The notes beneath the pieces were generated by a model. The model made no database searches. It saw nothing but the letters and a program-made list of their open reading frames with translations, and was not told the origin of the DNA. Shown here piece by piece: positions 59,652 through 64,000 of a stretch of 64,000 nucleotides of DNA. The stretch covers positions 8,641 through 72,640 of the forward strand of contig DASTPP010000294.1 in the NCBI GenBank assembly GCA_035762175.1, in the 5' to 3' direction. The stretch comes from DASTPP01 sp035762175. Lineage in GTDB: Bacteria; Myxococcota_A; Polyangia; Polyangiales; Polyangiaceae. Every line of letters begins with the position of its first letter. The first letter of the stretch is position 1. A program made the position numbers and the translations under genes.

Positions 59652-61182
59652 TGTGCCTTGGTCTCAGTTTTCAGGAAATTTTCGCCCCTGAGGCCAGCGC
59701 ACAGGGGGCATGGACGCCTCCTCGTCGACCCTCGCTTGGGCCCAAGAGACCTTCGGCCACGTCGCCTTCCCCGACCGCAGGAACGTCGACTTGGCCGTGC
59801 GCGTCGCCGCCGGCCTGTGCGAGCGGCCCTTCGCTCAGGTCAGCAAGGCGTTCCCCGACGAGGCGATGCGCCAAGCGGTCTACGACCTGCTCGAGCACCC
59901 GCGCTGCCACGCCTCGGCCTTGGCCGAGGCCGCCGCCCGCGCCACGGCCCGCGCCGCCGCCGCCTACGACGTGGCGCTCGTGGCGCTCGACGGCGTGAGC
60001 CTGACGCTGCGCGACCCGAACGACCGGCGTGGCACCGGCTCGGTCGGCCGCCGCAGCAAGGGCGCGCGCGGGCTCGAGGCGCTCGACGCGGTGGCCTCGA
60101 CGCCGGGCGGCGCGGTGCTGGGGCTGGCGGGCCTGGTCGTCTGGGCGCGCTCGCACCAGCCGAACGAGCGCCCCTCGCGCCAGCGCCCCGTCCACGAGCG
60201 CGAACTCGGCGCCTGGCTCGAGCTGCGCGCCCGGGTGCGCCAGGCCTTCGCGCTCGGCGCGCCCCGAACGCGCCGCGTGCTGCTGCACGACAGCGGCGCG
60301 GACGCCTGGCCGGTGCTCTTGGACGTGCTGGCCAACGACGGCGACCCGAACGAGGTCAGCGTCGTGCGCGCCGCCCAAGACCGGTGCGCGCACGCGCCCG
60401 ACCGGCCCGACGAGCCCGGGTACCTGCGGGCGCTGCTCGCGCGGGCCGCGCAGCGCCAGCGCCGCTGGGTTTGGCTGCCGGCCGGCCACGGCCGGCCCGC
60501 GCGGCGCGCCCGCCTGGAGCTGACGACGCGCCCGGTGACGCTGACCTTGACGTTGACCCCGCGCGGCGGCCGGCGCGAGGTGACCTTGCGCGCGATCGCG
60601 GTGCGCGAGCTGGGGCGCGTGCCGCCCGGGCAAAAGCGGCTCGAGTGGGTGCTCTTGACCGACGAGCTCGCTCGCACGCTCAAGGCCGCCTGGCGCGTGG
60701 TCGGCTGGTACGGCTTGCGGTGGCGAGTGGAGGACCAGCACAAAGCCTGGAAGAAGGGCGGCGGCGACATCGAGGACATGCGCCTCGGGCACCCGGCCAC
60801 CATGGCCAAGTGGATGGTATGGCATGCGGCCGTGGCGGCGAGAGCCCTGTCCCTGGTCCACCACGCGCGCGACCCGGCCCGCCAGGGCGAGCCGGCCGCG
60901 AGCGCCTTTTCGGCGCACGAACTGGAGGCGCTGCGGCTGGTGCGCGCGCGCTACGGGCGCACGACGCCCACGTCGCTGACCGTGCGCGAGGCGGTCGAGC
61001 TGTTGGCGAGCCTGGGCGGCTACAACCGCCAAGCCGGCCGGCGGCCGGGCCCGCTCGTGGTCGGGCGGGGGCTGGAGCTCATCGCCGTCGTGGCCGCGGC
61101 GCTCGACGTGCAGGCCGAGGAGGCGCGAGCGGGCGAGCGTCCGAAGCGCGGCAAAATCCCCAAAAACTGAGACCAAGGCACA
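59652..61182 (+). mobile_element. IS4-family insertion sequence, intact
   Basis: A 1531-bp element with perfect 20-bp terminal inverted repeats (TGTGCCTTGGTCTCAGTTTT at 59652-59671 and its complement at 61163-61182). It is flanked by a duplicated target CGAGTGAACTCG (59640-59651 and 61183-61194). Because the target is palindromic the duplication could be counted as 8, 10 or 12 bp. It encodes a single full-length transposase. Length, DDE motif and target size fit the IS4 family. Confidence 0.93.
59710..61170 (+). CDS. tnp: IS4-family DDE transposase
   Basis: A 486-residue transposase. The N-terminal DNA-binding region is typical (LAWAQETFGHVAFPDRRNVDLAVRVAAGLCERP). Catalytic residues are visible as D94 (VALDGVS), D194 (LLHDSGADAW) and E341 in the IS4 signature Y334-x2-R337-x3-E341-x6-K348 (YGLRWRVEDQHKAWK). 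It cuts and pastes its own element through a DNA hairpin mechanism known for Tn5/Tn10 relatives. The start ATG at 59710 lies 58 bp inside the left end, and the stop overlaps the right inverted repeat. No frameshift is seen, so it is likely functional. Confidence 0.95.
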   Translation: MDASSSTLAWAQETFGHVAFPDRRNVDLAVRVAAGLCERPFAQVSKAFPDEAMRQAVYDLLEHPRCHASALAEAAARATARAAAAYDVALVALDGVSLTLRDPNDRRGTGSVGRRSKGARGLEALDAVASTPGGAVLGLAGLVVWARSHQPNERPSRQRPVHERELGAWLELRARVRQAFALGAPRTRRVLLHDSGADAWPVLLDVLANDGDPNEVSVVRAAQDRCAHAPDRPDEPGYLRALLARAAQRQRRWVWLPAGHGRPARRARLELTTRPVTLTLTLTPRGGRREVTLRAIAVRELGRVPPGQKRLEWVLLTDELARTLKAAWRVVGWYGLRWRVEDQHKAWKKGGGDIEDMRLGHPATMAKWMVWHAAVAARALSLVHHARDPARQGEPAASAFSAHELEALRLVRARYGRTTPTSLTVREAVELLASLGGYNRQAGRRPGPLVVGRGLELIAVVAAALDVQAEEARAGERPKRGKIPKN

Positions 61183-61420
61183 CGAGTGAACTCGGGGGCA
61201 ACGAACGCCCGCTCGTGCCGCGCGGCTTCGACACCGATTCGGAGAACAAAGCCGGCCCCCTCGAGGGGGGCCGGGCTCCCGTGGGCGCCGGCTTCCGGGC
61301 GAGCTTTGCGAAGCGGCGCGCGACGCGGGAGCCCTGCCTCCGGCAGGGCTTGGACGGCCGTTTCCACGGGCGTTCGCTGCCCCCGAGTTCACTCGGGGGC
61401 AAGCCGCGCCTCGCCGCTTT

Positions 61421-61449
61421 CTAGCCTCAGCAAGGGTAGCTGGTATCAG
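61421..61449 (-). repeat. Weak third copy of the dispersed 27-bp repeat
   Basis: On the minus strand CTGATACCAGCTACCCTTGC then TGAGGCTAG resembles the repeats at 3645 and 51228 (shared TGATACCA, TTGCTG and GGC-AG). It lies directly beside the end of element B and ahead of the small gene stop at 61446, which it overlaps. Confidence 0.4.
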
Positions 61450-61628
61450 TAACCGATGGGCGGGTCGCCCTGGAGCGGCACGCCCTCGGGGCGCGGGCCC
61501 TGCGGGGTGCGGGGCTCGATGATCGGGGCGCCCGGGTCGCCCGGGTTGGGCTGCTCTTTTTCGTATTCGTCTGTATCCGCAGAGGGTGTGACAGGCTCCG
61601 CCTCGGGGGCACGCTTTTTCGTCGTCAT
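61446..61628 (-). CDS. Small hydrophilic protein, function unknown
   Basis: A 60-residue Pro/Glu-rich, disordered frame (MTTKKRAPEAEPVTPSADTDEYEKEQPNPGDPGAPIIEPRTPQGPR...). It has lower GC and codon use like other small real genes here, but no clear Shine-Dalgarno before ATG 61628 and no family. It could be a small stress-region protein like those at 28257, 51626 and 56596, or a chance frame. Confidence 0.5.
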   Translation of the reverse strand: MTTKKRAPEAEPVTPSADTDEYEKEQPNPGDPGAPIIEPRTPQGPRPEGVPLQGDPPIGY

Positions 61629-62153
61629 GGCCGCATGCGTTTGCAAGGCGGGTGCCACGGCGGGCGGCAGTGGCAGCGGCAGCGGCCCCACCGCGCGCCG
61701 GCCCGAGCGCGAGCTCGGGCGTCGCCGCCGGGCCGGCAACGTTTCGTTCCCTGGGCGGAATGAAGGCGATCGTCGTCGGGGGCGCCGGCCGCGACGTTCA
61801 ACTTCCGCAGAGTAGGCCGCCCTTGGGGCCGCCCTTTTGCAGCAGCTTTTGCACGTTTCTGCCCTTCGCTCAAGGGTTCGGGCCGCCCCCCGCACCGATT
61901 CGAGCGGGCGCGGCGAACGCACTCGGCTGCTGCCTCGGGTTCGGACGTCACGTCGCTCGCTCGGCCACGGGTGCGACACGCGGGGAGGCGGAATCGAGCG
62001 CGATGACAGCCGGCGCAGCCGCCCCCGACGTTTACCGCCGCGCGCGGCTTCTCGGTCTGCAGCCTTCTCTGGTAGTCGTCAATGCTGCGGCGCAGCGTGC
62101 CCGACGGCAGGCACGTCGGGGTGGGCCACGGAGCGCCCGCCCCGACGCTTCGC
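61629..62153. other. Intergenic region, 525 bp, no gene seen
   Basis: Between two leftward genes. AT-richer around 61840-61870. No repeat, tRNA or hairpin of note; frames are shadows. Confidence 0.4.
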
Positions 62154-62693
62154 TCAGACCTCGTAGCTCGGGGCCGGCTTTGTGTGCAAAATGGCCCAGG
62201 CCGTCTCGAGCAAAATCGCCGTCGCCTCATGCGGACTCACGCCGCCGTTGACGACGAGTGACCTCGCCTGGTCGGCCAGGCGCTTGGCCTTCTTGCTCAG
62301 CGCGGGCGCCTGGCGGCGGAAGAACTCGGCGCGGCCGTCGGCCGACCCGTGCTCCCAGCCCATACTGAACGCGGCGCGCTCGCGGACGAAGCCGAGATCG
62401 CATTCAAGGTCTTCGTACCACGACCAGAGGGCGGGGTCGTCGTACTCACGAATGACCTTCATGATGCGCATGCCGGCGGCGGTGACCTCTTCGACCAAGG
62501 TGGGGTAGACCACGCGCTGCTCGAGGCCGTGCAAGAAGGCGCCCTCGCCGGTGTCTTCGAGGCGTGCGTCGAGCTCGTCGGCCGGGCAGAGCTTGGGCGG
62601 GGGCGGGTCGCGCTCGGGGCGCGTTTCGGACGGCGGGGGCGGGGCCGCCGGGGCGGATTTGCCGTTCTTGCGGCGACGCGGTACTCTTGCCAT
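62154..62693 (-). CDS. Hypothetical protein, helical
   Basis: A 179-residue cytoplasmic protein. A basic, Pro-rich N-terminus (MARVPRRRKNGKSAPAAPPPPSETRPERDPPPPK) precedes a helical domain (about 45-170: LEQRVVYPTLVEEVTAAGMRIMKVIREYDDPALWSWYEDLECDLGFVRERAAFSMGWEHGSADGRAEFFRRQAPALSKKAKRLADQARSLVV). No family is recognised. AAAGG upstream lies about 14 bases before ATG 62693; GTG 62702 is in frame. It sits in the accessory-looking end of the window. Confidence 0.65.
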   Translation of the reverse strand: MARVPRRRKNGKSAPAAPPPPSETRPERDPPPPKLCPADELDARLEDTGEGAFLHGLEQRVVYPTLVEEVTAAGMRIMKVIREYDDPALWSWYEDLECDLGFVRERAAFSMGWEHGSADGRAEFFRRQAPALSKKAKRLADQARSLVVNGGVSPHEATAILLETAWAILHTKPAPSYEV

Positions 62694-63816
62694 TAAGGTC
62701 ACACCTTTCAGGTACTCGAGGTGGGGCCCCAGGTTCTCGCGTCGGGTTGCGGCCGATGCGAGAGCCGCTATGGGCCGGGCGACGTCGAACCGCCTCGCGC
62801 CGTGCGAAGCGCGTCGCCTGAACAGAGGTATAGCCCGTGGGGGAGAGAAGGCAATGCGGGTTTTCGGAAAAACGTTGCGGGCAATCGCAACGAGCGCGCA
62901 AGACGCATGCCGAGGGGCCGGCCTTCTTCACGCGCTTCAAACCATTCCGCACAAGAGACACGCCACACGCACGCTCGCTCGCCCGACCCGGACGCACGTT
63001 TCGATCGTGGCTCCTCGGCCGAACCAGGATGCGCGTGATGCGCCAAGCGATCGCGGACGAGTTCGCCAACCCCCATCGTGTACCTGCGCGGCAAGAGGGC
63101 GACGCCAACCTCATCGCGCCCCCGCTCGCGAGCAGCCGACGCCGACATCGAGGCACGTCGGTCGAATACAAGCGGCGGAGGACGTTGCGCGCCCGGCCCC
63201 GGACTCAAAGAGGGTGTTTCGAAACGTGCCCGGCGGGCGGCCCCCGGCTGAAGCCGGGGGCAGCGAACGCCCGCGGAAACGGCGTGCAAAGCCCTGCCGG
63301 AGGCAGGGCTCTCGCGCCGCGCGCCGCGTCGCGCGCTCGCCCGGCAGCCGAAGCCCGCGGGAGCCCGGCCCCCGGCGAGGGGGCGGGCTTTGCGCGCCGA
63401 ACCGACCCGCTTCCGCGCGGCACGAGCGGGCGTGCGCTGCCCCCGAGTTCACTCGGGGGCCGCCCGCGGGCGCGTTTCGCACCCCCTCGTCGCGTCCGGG
63501 GCTGCCGGGTGCCGCTCGTAGCAGGCCCGGTGCCGTCCGCCGTGATGCCGAAAGGCGTTGCGCACCCGGGCGAGAGGCGACGGGGCGGCGCTCGGGCGCT
63601 TTCCGTGACGTCGGCGCGCGCTGGCGTGGCGTGGGCGTTCGCCGGGGCGGCCTGTGCGGCGCGAGCTTGGTTGTTATCTGGTTTGAGCGAGCCTTCGGTC
63701 GTGAGGTCGGGTGCGTTGCTCGCGGGCCAAAATTCGCCCGCGCCGTGCCTTCTTCGCTCGCGCCCTTCCGCCCTTCTTGCTAGTCTCGACGAATCTCGTT
63801 TCGCGGGGGTGTGTGA
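62694..63816. other. Intergenic region, 1.1 kb, with repeat copy C
   Basis: Divergent spacer between the helical hypothetical gene and the nucleotidyltransferase gene. Besides element C (63195-63503) I see no gene. The stretch 62850-63010 is AT-richer and has a small inverted repeat (GTTGCG/CGCAAC), and 63640-63810 likely includes the promoter of the nucleotidyltransferase gene. Confidence 0.45.
63195..63503. repeat. Multi-hairpin repeat element, copy C
   Basis: A 308-309 bp element nearly the same length and order as copy A. Left arm GGCCCCGGACTC then GAGGGTGTTTCGAAACG (63210); right arm CGTTTCGCACCCCCTC (ends 63488), then GCGTCCGGGGC. Hairpins: CCCCCGGC-TGAA-GCCGGGGG at the left, AGCCCTGCC-GGA-GGCAGGGCT, a GCCC(C/G)-rich stem, and CCCCCGAG-TTCA-CTCGGGGG at the right. 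The stem sequences differ from copy A at paired positions but keep pairing. Confidence 0.85.
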
Positions 63817-64000
63817 ATGAAAACGTCTCTCGACCACCTGCCCGACGGCAAGCGGGCCAAGCTCGCGGCCCTCGTCGACCTCTTCCGCGAGGCGGCGCCG
63901 CTCGGGCTCTTGGTGCTGTTCGGCAGCCACGCCCGGGGCGACTGGGTCGACGACCCGCAGACCGGCTACCAGAGCGACTTCGACCTGCTCGCCGTCGTGC
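63817..64000 (+). CDS. Nucleotidyltransferase-fold protein, N-terminal part
   Basis: The first 61 residues of a protein that runs off the window: MKTSLDHLPDGKRAKLAALVDLFREAAPLGLLVLFGSHARGDWVDDPQTGYQSDFDLLAVV. The pair GSHARG and SDFDLL is the minimal nucleotidyltransferase (MNT) signature, with the two Asp of D-x-D as metal ligands. Proteins with this exact start usually continue into a HEPN domain, and MNT/HEPN pairs act as antitoxin/toxin modules, but the second half is not visible. The frame begins with ATG 63817 after an AT-richer spacer. Confidence 0.78.
   Translation, partial: MKTSLDHLPDGKRAKLAALVDLFREAAPLGLLVLFGSHARGDWVDDPQTGYQSDFDLLAVV

Larger units (their letters stand above)
59619..61416 (-). 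repeat. Multi-hairpin repeat element, copy B, split by an IS
   Basis: The same internal hairpin set as copies A and C but in reverse orientation, and interrupted by the IS4-family element. Without the IS and one target duplication it is about 255 bp. It is bounded by CGGCGGGGCGCGGCTT (59619-59634) and AAGCCGCGCCTCGCCG (61401-61416), inverted arms with one mismatch. Both terminal hairpins are CCCCCGAG stems with a TGAA or TTCA loop, and the AGCCCTGCC/GGCAGGGCT hairpin is retained. Its outermost bases differ from those of A and C. Confidence 0.8.

Noticed and set aside
58611..59709. Genes in the 1-kb gap before the IS
   Set aside because: Several frames of 100-190 codons exist, but all are Arg/Pro-rich, lack Shine-Dalgarno sequences and overlap each other on both strands.

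Overview
The window reads as chromosomal DNA of a very GC-rich predatory/soil bacterium of the Myxococcota, most likely order Polyangiales. The reasons are the extreme third-position GC, the long shadow frames it produces, many lipoproteins with Gly/Ala/Ser-rich linkers, a Ser/Thr kinase followed by a TPR-type secreted protein, tandem M43 metalloproteases, and many single-gene units with long, repeat-rich intergenic spacers. No rRNA, CRISPR array, prophage or plasmid backbone is visible. Family assignments come from reading motifs, not from database searches.

Layout. 1-6.6 kb: truncated lipoprotein gene, thyX, a four-repeat protein, an MFS transporter divergent from a LysR regulator, and tRNA-Ser(GCU). 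6.6-12 kb: lipoprotein, unknown protein, GNAT acetyltransferase, ExoD-like protein and a membrane transglutaminase-like protein. 12-19 kb: a Ser/Thr kinase coupled to a secreted TPR/PEGA-like protein, two sister Cys-rich lipoproteins and an M61 peptidase. 18.9-22 kb: a six-unit 42-bp palindromic array and two paralogous M43 metalloproteases. 22-34 kb: small proteins and lipoproteins, BON, DUF4142, extensin-like (M15-like) peptidase, endonuclease III, Tat-exported aldo/keto reductase, TerC/Alx-type membrane protein and an SDR. 34-45 kb: phospholipase D-like protein coupled to an M50-CBS protease, an OmpA/OM-barrel-like protein, a FAD/Rieske oxidoreductase, a copper monooxygenase carrying a cytochrome c motif, a SIR2-like protein and an ADP/ATP-translocase-like transporter with a HEAT-like tail. 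45-58.6 kb: SemiSWEET, a three-gene YqjD/YqjE-like envelope operon, a KilAC-like antirepressor relative, a YpfJ-type metallopeptidase, a second DUF4142 lipoprotein, a twin ferritin-like operon, an SRPBCC membrane protein, an SDR operon and a KGG-repeat stress protein. 58.6-64 kb: sparse accessory DNA with an intact IS4-family element, structured repeats, small unknown genes and the start of a nucleotidyltransferase gene.

How it works together (inference). From about 25 to 62 kb there is an unusual density of families known from general-stress and envelope-stress responses (BON, DUF4142, KGG, ferritin-like, YqjD/E-like, TerC, SDRs, PLD, small acidic hydrophilic proteins), mostly as short transcription units with their own Shine-Dalgarno and sometimes an intrinsic terminator. 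This may be a stress-protection region. The most unusual DNA-level signals are a family of about 307-bp multi-hairpin repeats whose stems show compensatory base changes (55.0, 59.6 and 63.2 kb), an IS4-family insertion exactly inside one such hairpin, and the 42-bp array whose period is exact over six units.
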